64,000 nucleotides of DNA from Dietzia sp. NCCP-2495 (GTDB lineage Bacteria; Actinomycetota; Actinomycetes; Mycobacteriales; Mycobacteriaceae): assembly GCF_026011735.1 (NCBI RefSeq), contig NZ_BRVN01000010.1, positions 1 through 64,000 on the forward strand, read 5' to 3'. The translations under genes and the position numbers were made by a program. The notes under the pieces were generated by a model. That model searched no databases. It was not told where the DNA came from and saw nothing but the letters and a program-made list of their open reading frames with translations. Positions within the stretch are counted from its first letter, which is position 1, and every line of letters starts with the position of its first letter. Below, one piece after another: positions 35,695-44,014 of this stretch.

Positions 35695-36558
35695 ATGCCG
35701 AAGCGACGGATCAAGGACTACCGGGACACACTGTGCGTCGTCACCGGGGCGGCCAGCGGGATCGGACGGTCGACGGCGATCAGGCTCGCCGGCGAGGGCG
35801 CCCGGCTCGTGCTGACCGACGTGAAGGACGAGGGCCTGCAGGCGACCGCGCGGGACTGCGAGGTGCAGGGCGCGGCCGTGCTGGTGTCCGAGGCGCTCGA
35901 CCTCACCGACCACGAGGCGGTCACCGCCTTCGGCGAGAAGGTCATCGCCGAGCACGGTGCCCCCGACGCGATCCTCCACGTGGCCGGGAACTCCGCCTGG
36001 GGGCGGCCGGACGTGCTCGAACACCGCGTGTGGCGGTCCATGGTCGAGGTCAACCTCATGGGCACGATCCACGTGATCGAGGCGTTCATCCCCGCCATGA
36101 TGGTCGCCCGCAAGCCTGCCGCTCTGGTGATGGTGTCCTCCGCCGCCGGGCTCCTCGGGCTGCCCTGGCACGCCGCCTACAGTGCCGCCAAGTTCGGCAT
36201 CCGCGGGATCGCCGAGGTCCTGCGCTTCGACCTGGCCCCCTATGACATCGGCGTACACCTGGTCTGCCCGGGCGCCGTCGACACCCCGCTCGTGGGCACC
36301 ATCGAAATCGCCGGAGTGGACCGGTCCGATCCCGAGGTGGCCAAGACCGCCGCGCAGTTCCAGCGGCACGCCGTCACCCCCGATCAGGCCGCCGAGTCAA
36401 TGCTCGAGGGCGTCCGTAAGGGCCGCTACCTCATCTACACCTCGCCCGACATCCGACTGGCGTTTGCGGCCCAGAAGTTCGCGCCGCCCGCGTACCGCCT
36501 GGCGATGAAGCTCATCTCCCGCAAGATCAACAAGGCCGCCGCGGGCCGACTCCCGTGA
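35695..36558 (+). CDS. Short-chain dehydrogenase/reductase
   Basis: A 287-residue classical SDR: NAD(P) loop TGAASGIGRS (about 18-27), the NSAWG region in place of NNAG, catalytic Ser in VMVSSAAG, Tyr and Lys in AYSAAKFG, and a longer C-terminal extension (about 240-287) with ISRKINKAA. ATG 35695 follows GGGG-A-GCAG. The substrate is not identifiable. Its stop overlaps the DoxX start. Confidence 0.85.
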   Translation: MPKRRIKDYRDTLCVVTGAASGIGRSTAIRLAGEGARLVLTDVKDEGLQATARDCEVQGAAVLVSEALDLTDHEAVTAFGEKVIAEHGAPDAILHVAGNSAWGRPDVLEHRVWRSMVEVNLMGTIHVIEAFIPAMMVARKPAALVMVSSAAGLLGLPWHAAYSAAKFGIRGIAEVLRFDLAPYDIGVHLVCPGAVDTPLVGTIEIAGVDRSDPEVAKTAAQFQRHAVTPDQAAESMLEGVRKGRYLIYTSPDIRLAFAAQKFAPPAYRLAMKLISRKINKAAAGRLP

Positions 36559-36962
36559 GGGGGATGGAGACCCTCACCGACGCCGCGATCCTCCTGGCGA
36601 GGGTCGGGCTCGGTGTGGTGTTCGTGGCACATGGATGGCAGAAGTTCTTCACGCTCGGCGTGACGCGGGTGGGGGAGCAGTTCGCCACCTACGGCGTCCC
36701 CCAGCCGTTCGTCACCGCCGCGATCGTCGCCGGTGTCGAACTGGTGGCCGGGATTGCGCTGGTCGCCGGGATCCTCACCCCTCTCGCCGGCATCCTGCTC
36801 GGCGTGGACATGGCCGGGGCGTTCTACTTCGTCCACGCCACCAACGGCCCGTTCGTCACCCAGAACGGCTGGGAACTCGTCGTGGCGCTGGGAGTGGGCG
36901 CGTTGCTCGTCGCAGCAGTCGGGGCCGGCCGGTTCAGCGTCGACCGGGCGCTGGGCGGCTGA
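36555..36962 (+). CDS. DoxX-family membrane protein
   Basis: A 135-residue protein with four membrane helices: LLARVGLGVVFVAHGWQKFF (DoxX signature with the HGxQK motif), FVTAAIVAGVELVAGIALVAGIL, LAGILLGVDMAGAFYFV and WELVVALGVGALLVAAV. The family is linked to redox and respiratory functions; no specific role is evident. GTG 36555 overlaps the SDR stop; ATG 36564 is an alternative. Confidence 0.82.
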   Translation: MRGMETLTDAAILLARVGLGVVFVAHGWQKFFTLGVTRVGEQFATYGVPQPFVTAAIVAGVELVAGIALVAGILTPLAGILLGVDMAGAFYFVHATNGPFVTQNGWELVVALGVGALLVAAVGAGRFSVDRALGG

Positions 36963-37049
36963 CCGGGCAGGCTCCGACCGGGCGGCGACCGCCTGAGTTG
37001 TCCTCCGACCGGGCGGCCACCGACCGGCTAGGCCCCCGCAGCTGTCCGA

Positions 37050-38141
37050 CTATTCGGCCGGGGACAGGGCCTTCATCGGCGACACCGGAAGACCCTGCTG
37101 GTAGGGGGCGTCGATCCCGGCCTCGGCGAACGCGTTGCGGATGCGCCGCCGCAGCTCACGCTCCGTCGCCCACTGCATGTTGGCGTGGGTGACCGCGGTC
37201 ATCCGCAGCGACCACGAATCCGCCCCCAGCTCGTTGACACCGGCCAGCTCCGGCCCGGAGATGAGGTTGGACCTGATCGGCTCCCTGGCCGCCGCGCGCT
37301 TGGCGGTGTCGATCGCGATGGTGCAGGCACGGTCGATGTCCGCGCCGTAGGACACCGGGATCTCGAGGAACGCCACGCCGAAGTCCTGGCTGTAGTTGCC
37401 CACGCGCTGGATGTCGCCGTTGCGGCAGTACCAGAGCGTGCCGTGCAGGTCGCGGACGGACGTGATGCGCAGGCCGACGTTCTCCACGGTGCCCTCGGCG
37501 TCGCCCAGGTCCACCCAGTCGCCCACGCCGTACTGGTCCTCGAAGAGCATGAACAGCCCGGACAGGAAGTCCCGCACCAGTGCCTGCGCGCCGAAGCCCA
37601 GCGCCACGCCGACGATGCCGGCCGAGGCGATGAACGGCGCCACGTTGACGCCGAGGATCGCCAGCGTCTGCAGGATCACCCAGACCAGGACGACGAAGGA
37701 CACCAGCGACTTGAGCACCGAGCCGATGGTGAGCATCCGTTGCGCCCGCCGCTCGGCCCGCTTCCGGTCGGCGATTGCCTGCTCCGCCGGCTTCCGGTGA
37801 TTGCTCTTGTTGAGACTCTCGGCGGTCAGCCCACCGCTCTCGTCGGCGCTTACCCCGGTGTCGTCGTCACTCTCGTCACCGGCCCCGTCGACATCGGTGA
37901 GGGCCCCGCCCTCGGACCGTGCGCGGCGTCGGGGCCACAGGCGGCGCGTGCTGCCGTCCGGGGCGGGTGTGGTGACGCGGTCGATGCCGCGGTGGAGCAA
38001 CCACCGCACGACCAACGCCAACAGGATGTACACGACGATCATGACCGGCTTGTTGACCAGCCACTCCTGCATCACGTCGGACATCGCGAGATCGGGAAGG
38101 GGAAGAGTCAGCTCGTTCACGTCCGCGACGGTACGGATCAC
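37050..38141 (-). CDS. MscS-family small-conductance mechanosensitive channel
   Basis: A protein of about 363 residues. First membrane helix about 28-50, a charged acidic cytoplasmic insertion (about 60-130), then the MscS core: LKSLVSFVVLVWVILQTLAILGV, the Gly/Ala-rich pore helix APFIASAGIVGVALGFGAQALVRDFLSGLFMLFEDQYGVGD, and the beta domain (VENVGLRITSVRDLHGTLWYCRNGDI). It opens on membrane tension. The start is uncertain (GTG 38141 or GTG 38120). Confidence 0.87.
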   Translation of the reverse strand: MIRTVADVNELTLPLPDLAMSDVMQEWLVNKPVMIVVYILLALVVRWLLHRGIDRVTTPAPDGSTRRLWPRRRARSEGGALTDVDGAGDESDDDTGVSADESGGLTAESLNKSNHRKPAEQAIADRKRAERRAQRMLTIGSVLKSLVSFVVLVWVILQTLAILGVNVAPFIASAGIVGVALGFGAQALVRDFLSGLFMLFEDQYGVGDWVDLGDAEGTVENVGLRITSVRDLHGTLWYCRNGDIQRVGNYSQDFGVAFLEIPVSYGADIDRACTIAIDTAKRAAAREPIRSNLISGPELAGVNELGADSWSLRMTAVTHANMQWATERELRRRIRNAFAEAGIDAPYQQGLPVSPMKALSPAE

Positions 38142-38283
38142 CTGCCCGGAGTGCGAAGGGCGATGCGGTGACCTCGCCCACGATTCAGGCCATGCTCAGC
38201 CCCAGATCAGGGCCGGTTCAGCGCCGAGGCCCCAGTGCTGCAGGGGAGCGCCGGGGCCCGAGCGCTGGAGGGGAGCGCCGCGG

Positions 38284-39861
38284 TCAGCGCCACGACGGCA
38301 ACCACAGCTGCAGGGACCACTCGGCGGGGGTGATGGGCAGGCCCGCGAGGATCGGCGTGATGTAGATGAAATTCACCACGACCAGGGACAGGTACAGGGC
38401 CACGATCGAGCGGCCCACGATCTGCCTCCGGGGGGAGTCGGTGGACTTGCCCGCGATCTCGCCGAGCACCAACGCGAGCAGCATGACGAAGAACGGGATC
38501 ATCACCGCGGCGTAGAAGAAATACATCTGCCGGTCGTGCTGGAAGAACCACGGCACGTAGCCCGCGCAGTAGCCGACGAGCCCGAACGCGTACCGCCCGT
38601 CGCGGCAGACCACGGCACGCCAGAACGCCCACGCCAGCACGGGGATCGCCAACCACCAGATCGCGGGCGTGCCCAGCAGCATGATCGCGCGCACGCAGGA
38701 GTCCTGGCCGCAGCCGGCGACGTCTTCGCCCTGCTCGATGTAATAGAGCATCGGCCGCAGGCTCATCGGCCACACCCACGGCTTGGATTCCCACGGATGC
38801 CGGTTGCCGGCGGACGTGGTGAGCGCGGCGTGGAAGTCCAGGACCGAGGACTGGTAGTACAGCCACGACTGGATCGAGTCGGGCAGCCAGTTGTCCTGGA
38901 CCTTCGTCCCCACGACGTGGCGGTACACCGCGTTCTCGTCGGCGAACCACGGCAGCCACGAGAAGAGGTGGAGGACGAGCGGCCAGATCACCAGGCTGGC
39001 GAACGCCGGGACCGCATCACGCACCAGCGCCCCGGCCAGCGGGCGGGCGACGCCGTAGCGGCGCCGCAGCGCCCAGTCCCAGGCGACGGTCATGAGGCCG
39101 AAGAACGCGATGAAGTACAGGCCAGACCATTTGACGCCCAGCGCCAGGCCGAGCATCACGCCCGCGGTGAAGCGCCACCAGCGGAACCCGAGGCGGGGCC
39201 CGAGATCGGTCAGGTGCACGCGCCCGGCGAGCGCGGCGCGGTGCATCCGCCCGCGCATCTGGTCGCGGTCCACCAGGAGGGCACCGGCGGCGGCGACGAC
39301 GAAGAGGACCTGGTAGATGTCCAGCATGCCGATTCGGGAGGTGACGAACGTGACCCCGTCCAGGCAGAGGAGCAATCCGGCGATGAGCCCGAGTTGCGTG
39401 GACCGCGTCAGCCGGCGGGTGATGCGCATGACCAGCAGCACCACCAGGACGCCGCAGATCGCGGCGGTGACGCGCCAGCCGAGCGGGGTGTAGCCGAACA
39501 GGAACCCGCCGATCGACTCGATCTGCTTGGCCACCGGCGGGTGGACCACCAGTCCGTAGCCGGGGTTCTCCTCGATGCCCAATTGGGAGATGTTGAAGGA
39601 CTGGGGTGCGTAGTGCTTCTCGTCGAAGATCGGGGTGCCGCCGTCGGTGGCCGAGTTCAGTCCCCAGAACCTGGAGACGAACGCTAATACCAGGACCACG
39701 CTGGTGGCGATGAGATCGCGGACGGTCTCGACCGGCCCGGTGTCGGGGGCGGGGAGCGTGCGGCCCGGGGAGCGCTCGCTGACCGGGGAGCGCTCGCCGA
39801 CCGGGGGCACGCCGGCTGAGGGCGGGCCTCCGGGGTGGCGCGCACCGAGGGTCGAGGTCAC
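38284..39861 (-). CDS. pmt: Protein O-mannosyltransferase (Pmt)
   Basis: A 525-residue GT39 polyprenol-phosphomannose-dependent protein mannosyltransferase with about ten membrane helices. The catalytic acidic pair is in the first loop (IFDEKHYAPQSF), with HPPVAKQIESIGGFLFGYTPLGWR after it, and PWESKPWVWPMSLRP further on. It mannosylates Ser/Thr of exported proteins during Sec export, as Rv1002c does. A variable 45-residue Pro/Ser-rich tail with ERSP repeats precedes the first helix. It is divergent in position from rsmI as in mycobacteria, but here a broken acyl-CoA synthetase gene intervenes. Confidence 0.9.
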   Translation of the reverse strand: MTSTLGARHPGGPPSAGVPPVGERSPVSERSPGRTLPAPDTGPVETVRDLIATSVVLVLAFVSRFWGLNSATDGGTPIFDEKHYAPQSFNISQLGIEENPGYGLVVHPPVAKQIESIGGFLFGYTPLGWRVTAAICGVLVVLLVMRITRRLTRSTQLGLIAGLLLCLDGVTFVTSRIGMLDIYQVLFVVAAAGALLVDRDQMRGRMHRAALAGRVHLTDLGPRLGFRWWRFTAGVMLGLALGVKWSGLYFIAFFGLMTVAWDWALRRRYGVARPLAGALVRDAVPAFASLVIWPLVLHLFSWLPWFADENAVYRHVVGTKVQDNWLPDSIQSWLYYQSSVLDFHAALTTSAGNRHPWESKPWVWPMSLRPMLYYIEQGEDVAGCGQDSCVRAIMLLGTPAIWWLAIPVLAWAFWRAVVCRDGRYAFGLVGYCAGYVPWFFQHDRQMYFFYAAVMIPFFVMLLALVLGEIAGKSTDSPRRQIVGRSIVALYLSLVVVNFIYITPILAGLPITPAEWSLQLWLPSWR

Positions 39862-39924
39862 ACGGCGAGCATAGTGGGGCCCTGCCCGGACCGGGACGGC
39901 CGTGGTCCCGAATCGGGCGGGGCG

Positions 39925-41250
39925 TCAGGTCCCGACCGGCGCGTGGACCTCACGACGCAAGATCTTGCCGGTCGGGCCCTTGGGCAGTTCCGGGACGATC
40001 CAGACCTCGCGGGGGTACTTGTAGGGCGCGATGCGTTCCTTGACGAACTCGCGCACGTCGTCCGGGCTGGCCTCATGACCGGCCTTGAGGGCGACGGCGG
40101 CGGCGACCTCCTCACCCAGCGTCTCGTGTGGGATGCCGATCACGGCCGCCTCGGCGACCCCCGGGTGCTCGTACAGCACCTCCTCGACCTCGCGCGGGTA
40201 GACGTTGTAGCCGCCGCGGATGATCATGTCCTTCTTCCGGTCCACGATCGTGAAGCAGCCCTCGGTATCGCGGACGGCCAGGTCCCCGGTGCGCAGCCAC
40301 CCCTCGACGACCGTCTCGGCCGTGACCTCGGGACGGCGCCAGTACCCCTTCATGACGTTGGGGCCGCTGATGACGATCTCGCCCACCTCGCCGTCGGCCA
40401 CCTCGTTGCCCTCGGTGTCGACGACCCGCAACGCCACGTCCGCCACCGAGACCCCCACCGTGCCCGGCTTGCGCTCCAGGTGCGGGTGGTTGAAGCACGC
40501 CACCGGGGCGCTCTCGGACAACCCGTACCCCTCGAGGATCACGCACCCGAGCGTGGCCTCGAACCGGTTGAGCAACTCGACCGGGAGCGGGGCGCCGCCG
40601 CAGATACACGTGCGGATCGTCGCCACATCCCCACCGAGGGTGCCGTCGGCGTCCCGTGCGGCCAACATCGCCGCGTACATCGTCGGCACGCCCTCGAAGA
40701 CGGTCACGCCGTCGCGCTCGATGACCTCGAGGGCCTTGGCGCCGTCGAACCGCGGGATCAGACTCAGGCAGGACCCGGCCTGGACCGAGGCGAGCAGCCC
40801 GCAGGTCAGGCCGAAGACGTGGAACAGCGGCAGGCAGCCCATGACCACGTCGTCCGGCCCGGTCTCGATCAGCGTCTCGCGCGTCACGGCAGCGTTGCTG
40901 CGCAGGTTCTCGTGTGTCAGCTCGGCCCCTTTGGGGCGGCCGGTCGTGCCAGAGGTGTAGAGGATGACGGCGGTATCGTCGTCGTCACGATCGGCGATCG
41001 GGGACCGTCCCGGGGCGCTCGGTGCGGGACCACCGTCACCCGCGACGACGGCGACCCTCGACCCGGCCGGTGTCGCGCCCGCCTGCACCTCGTCGGCCGC
41101 CTCGGGCACCGTGAACACCACCGTGGCACCCGCGTCGGTGAGGTGATACCCGACCTCGCGGGCCTTGAGCAGAGGATTCAGCGGAACGACGACGCCCCCG
41201 GCCAGCAGCACCCCGAAGAGGTGCACCGGGTAGGCCGGTACGTTCGGCGC
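39925..41250 (-). pseudogene. Acyl-CoA synthetase lacking its N-terminus
   Basis: ANL-superfamily ligase with intact ATP motif [28 protein letters not shown], the [22 protein letters not shown] hinge and the C-terminal catalytic lysine [10 protein letters not shown]. Homology begins abruptly with [33 protein letters not shown]; the usual 75 or so residues before it are absent. A GTG at 41226 leaves a 433-residue frame with no ribosome site. At the break the sequence passes directly into the 3' end of a PucR-like gene on the other strand. Probably inactive, although the frame downstream is still clean, so the loss may be recent. Confidence 0.75.
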
Positions 41251-41417
41251 CCTACTACCGGCTCGAGCGCATCGCCGAGCGCACCGGGTGCGACCTACGC
41301 GGTTTCGCTGATCTGCAGGATCTGCTGGTCGCGATCAGACTCATGACCACTACCGGCGGTCGGCAGAGGCACCCGGGTGCCACAGGGTCCGCAGGTCCCG
41401 CAGGGCGGCAGGGATAG
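41247..41417 (+). pseudogene. 3' fragment of a PucR-family regulator
   Basis: The plus-strand frame reads [32 protein letters not shown] and ends at TAG 41415-41417. This is the C-terminal helix-turn-helix typical of PucR regulators (xRYRLxRIxExTGxDL...LxLxxALRL). Everything upstream is missing and the truncated acyl-CoA synthetase gene begins within a few bases on the other strand. Confidence 0.65.
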
Positions 41418-41427
41418 TGTGGACCGC

Positions 41428-42276
41428 ATGACGTCCGGACGGGTCGTGTTGGCGGCCACCCCCATCGGGAACCCGGCAGACGCCTCGGGCCGCCTGCGTC
41501 AGCTGCTCGAGACCGCCGACGTGGTGGCGGCGGAGGACACCCGGCGCCTGCGCTCACTGGCCGCGGCGCTGGAGGTCAGCATCGGCGGCCGGGTGATGAG
41601 CTTCTACGAGCACAACGAGGCCGGGCGGGTGCCGCAGCTGCTCGATCGCGTTCGGTCGGGTGACGTGGTGGCGGTCGTGACCGACGCCGGTATGCCCGCG
41701 GTCTCGGACCCGGGGTATTCGCTGGTGACGGCCTGTATCGAGGAGGGGCTGCCGGTGACGTGCCTGCCGGGGCCGTCGGCCGTGACCACCGCGCTCGTCC
41801 TCAGCGGACTGCCCGTGGACCGCTTCTGCTTCGACGGATTCCCGCCGCGCCGTGCCGGGCGTCGTCGCACGTGGCTGGCCCGGCTGGTCGCCGAGGAGCG
41901 CACCTGCGTGTTCTTCGAGTCGCCGCACCGCGTGGCCGACACCCTGGCCGAGGCCGCCGAGGTGCTCGGGCCGGATCGCCGCGCCGCGGTGTGCCGGGAG
42001 CTCACCAAGACCTACGAGGAGGTCCTGCGCGGGACCCTCGCGGAGCTGGCCGAGCTCACTGCCGGCGGGGTGCTGGGTGAGATCGTCGTGGTGCTCGAGG
42101 GCGCCTCCGCGGCGGATACCGAGGCCTCGCTCGAGGACCTGGTCGAGATCGTCGAAGAGCGCGTCGCTGCCGGTGAGCGACTCAAGGACGCGTGCGGGGT
42201 GGTGGCGGAGGGTGCGTCGCTGACCAAGCGCGAGCTGTACCAGGCGGTGCTCGACGCCCGCGCCGAGAACGATTAG
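41428..42276 (+). CDS. rsmI: 16S rRNA 2'-O-ribose C1402 methyltransferase
   Basis: A 282-residue RsmI: LAATPIGNPADAS, AAEDTRRLRSL, VTDAGMPAVSDPGYSLV, CLPGPSAVTTALVLSGLP, ESPHRVADTL and RELTKTYEEVLRG are hallmarks of this SAM-dependent tetrapyrrole-methylase-fold enzyme. ATG 41428; GTG 41419 is possible. A second, diverged copy of its last 26 or so codons lies at 43915-43998, beyond the nuclease-like gene. Confidence 0.92.
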   Translation: MTSGRVVLAATPIGNPADASGRLRQLLETADVVAAEDTRRLRSLAAALEVSIGGRVMSFYEHNEAGRVPQLLDRVRSGDVVAVVTDAGMPAVSDPGYSLVTACIEEGLPVTCLPGPSAVTTALVLSGLPVDRFCFDGFPPRRAGRRRTWLARLVAEERTCVFFESPHRVADTLAEAAEVLGPDRRAAVCRELTKTYEEVLRGTLAELAELTAGGVLGEIVVVLEGASAADTEASLEDLVEIVEERVAAGERLKDACGVVAEGASLTKRELYQAVLDARAEND

Positions 42277-42304
42277 ACGCCACCTTCGCAGCTACATCTG
42301 CTGG

Positions 42305-42359
42305 TTTGGCAGTACTCAGCGAGGTTTTCTCGGCGTGTCGTCTCGCTGGTGACTGCCAA
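42305..42359. repeat. Palindromic repeat family 1, copy A
   Basis: Outer arms TTGGCAGT (42306-42313) and ACTGCCAA (42352-42359), inner arms CAGCGAG (42317-42323) and CTCGCTG (42342-42348), and a loop containing CGGCGTGTC. Copies B and C share the inner arms and loop. Confidence 0.8.
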
Positions 42360-42384
42360 TCGGGAGGTGGTGGCTGGTGGCGTC

Positions 42385-42414
42385 GCAGCCGCAGCCGCAG
42401 CCGCAGCCGCAGCC
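42385..42414. repeat. Five tandem GCAGCC hexamers
   Basis: A perfect five-unit run of GCAGCC between copies A and B of the palindromic repeat. Confidence 0.85.
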
Positions 42415-42438
42415 TCGGCCGCCGACTTCTCTGATGTG

Positions 42439-42487
42439 GGAGTAATCAGCGAGACTTTGTCGGCGTGTCCTCTCGCTGATGATGTCC
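42439..42487. repeat. Palindromic repeat family 1, copy B
   Basis: Inner arms extended to ATCAGCGAGA (42445-42454) and TCTCGCTGAT (42471-42480), with the same loop core. The outer arm pairing seen in A and C is lost on the left side (TGTGGG facing GTCCAAA). Confidence 0.8.
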
Positions 42488-42540
42488 AAACCGTGGGGGT
42501 GGGGCGGAGCGTGGTCAGTCAGCGTGGTCAGGTGCCGGGG

Positions 42541-43476
42541 TCAGATATCGGGGCAGCCCTGTCGCCGCAATTTCTCCGCGATCCGCCGCAACAGCGTGTC
42601 ACTATCTCGCAGCATGCCCGCTGTGATTCTCAGGTCCAGCCACCCCTCGTCGAACAGTCGCGCAGTCATGGCGGAATCCCAGTCTCGTTGTTCACGGTCG
42701 AGGTGGTGCTCGCCGTCATAGAGCAGGGCCACCCGGTACTTGCGGTACGCCAGGTCGGCCTTGACGATGTGGCGTCCGGCGGAGTCTGCGATATTCACCT
42801 GCAGGTCAGGTTGAGGCAGCGACGAATCGGCGATGATCAGCCTGACCCGGGTCTCGCGTGGTGAATCAGCACGGTGATCGCTGCGTCCGAGCACGTACAG
42901 CGCGCGCCTGCGACCGTGGAGCCCGGATGTGGAGTGCGCGATGCGCTCGACATCGGTCGCAGGAGTCCCGGTGACGTTGCAGAGGGCATCCACGGCGATG
43001 GTGGCCGCGAGCGGATCCCGCGTCCACCGCGCCAGGTCCAGTGCGGTCCGTTCGGGCGAGGTGCACCGCATCGCGTGCCTCTCGCTGATATCTGCCGAGG
43101 TCAAGGGCTGCCGGAGGCGTCGAATCCGGATTCCATTCGGAGCACGAACGGAGTGCGGGAGGCACAGGTCGACACTGCGGAAAGCGTGTACCGGCGCGAC
43201 CTGATACTCCCCGTGGAGGAGCGCCGCTGCTGGTCCCGCGAGTATCGCACCACGTGGTGCCCAGAGCCATGCCGACCGGACACGCGTGTAGACGTCACAG
43301 TCGAAGCCTTCGAATTGGTAGATGCCGGGCAGGACTCGCCTGAACAGCGTGCGCAGCTCGTGCTCGGTGACGATACCGGCTGCCTGCGCGGCCGCGCCGA
43401 CGAACGGACGGCCCCGGAACACGGCGTCGGCGAACGCGTCGGAATCTGCGGCGGCACGAATTCTGGTCGGAGACAC
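42541..43476 (-). CDS. AbiEi-like/DUF559-like nuclease-fold protein, paralogue 1
   Basis: A 311-residue protein. N-terminal part (RPFVGAAAQAAGIVTEHELRTLFRRVLPGIYQ, then LAGPAAALLHG and SPERTALDLAR) resembles AbiEi-type winged-helix/antitoxin proteins; the C-terminal 110 residues (ADSPRETRVRL...VKADLAYRKYRVALLYDGEHHLDREQRDWDSAMTARLFDEGW) resemble the Vsr/DUF559 endonuclease fold with E, D and E/H acid positions. GTG 43476 has GGAGG upstream. There is no adjacent partner toxin gene. It is flanked by three palindromic repeats and has a full-length paralogue at 57776. Biochemical role unknown. Confidence 0.75.
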   Translation of the reverse strand: MSPTRIRAAADSDAFADAVFRGRPFVGAAAQAAGIVTEHELRTLFRRVLPGIYQFEGFDCDVYTRVRSAWLWAPRGAILAGPAAALLHGEYQVAPVHAFRSVDLCLPHSVRAPNGIRIRRLRQPLTSADISERHAMRCTSPERTALDLARWTRDPLAATIAVDALCNVTGTPATDVERIAHSTSGLHGRRRALYVLGRSDHRADSPRETRVRLIIADSSLPQPDLQVNIADSAGRHIVKADLAYRKYRVALLYDGEHHLDREQRDWDSAMTARLFDEGWLDLRITAGMLRDSDTLLRRIAEKLRRQGCPDI

Positions 43477-43914
43477 GCCTCCACTGTCGGGCGTCGCGGA
43501 GCCGGAATTCCTCTCAGAGAGGCCACCTGTGGATCAGTGCGACGACCATTCACAGCCACGCGGTCTCCTGCGCTTGTGCCGTCTCTCGAGTGCCCGCCGA
43601 CCTGCATCGATGCCGCCAGGTCCTGTCTCAGATGAAATCTCGCGGCCTCAGGGGCCGGTCGCAGCGTTACGACGGCCCAACCAGGCTCAAACCTCAATTT
43701 GGAAGTAGTCAGCGAGACTTTGACGGCGTGTCATCTCGCTGGTGATGTCCAAATTTGAGGGTGGTGGGTGTTGAGGTTGGTGGGCGACGTACCGGGGGAA
43801 TGCAGGCCACGCGGGCGGTAGATGTGGTGCCGGGAGAGTCGACGTGCCGGCCAACACCGCCACGCGGGCTCCGCCCAGCCCCGCTACCAGGGACTCGCCC
43901 AGCCCCGCTGCCAC
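43477..43914. other. Gene-free stretch upstream of nuclease paralogue 1
   Basis: 438 bases with no supported gene. It holds the leader of the minus-strand nuclease gene, palindromic repeat copy C, and then GC-rich sequence with a doubled motif (cgcccagccccgct at 43873-43886 and 43898-43911) just before the rsmI 3' fragment. Confidence 0.55.
43693..43759. repeat. Palindromic repeat family 1, copy C
   Basis: Outer arms CTCAATTTGGA (43693-43703) and TCCAAATTTGAG (43748-43759, one bulge), inner arms CAGCGAGA (43710-43717) and TCTCGCTG (43734-43741), loop core CGGCGTGTC. The outer arms differ from copy A yet still pair. Confidence 0.82.
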
Positions 43915-43998
43915 GGCGCCGCGGTGGCCGAGTGGGCGAGCGTGACCAAGCGGGACCTCTACCAGGCGGTACTCGACTCGCGCGCCGCCGACGACTGA
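43915..43998 (+). pseudogene. Diverged second copy of the rsmI 3' end
   Basis: The plus-strand frame reads AVAEWASVTKRDLYQAVLDSRAADD followed by TGA 43996-43998, aligned along its whole length with the real RsmI terminus VVAEGASLTKRELYQAVLDARAEND (42204-42276). DNA identity is roughly three quarters, so it is not a recent duplication. No RsmI sequence precedes it. Confidence 0.78.
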
Positions 43999-44014
43999 CC
44001 GGCGGGCGGTCAGC

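Noticed and set aside
42541-43476. A complete AbiE-type toxin-antitoxin pair
   Set aside because: No nucleotidyltransferase toxin (AbiEii) gene is adjacent at either locus, so only the AbiEi-like similarity of the N-terminal part is claimed.
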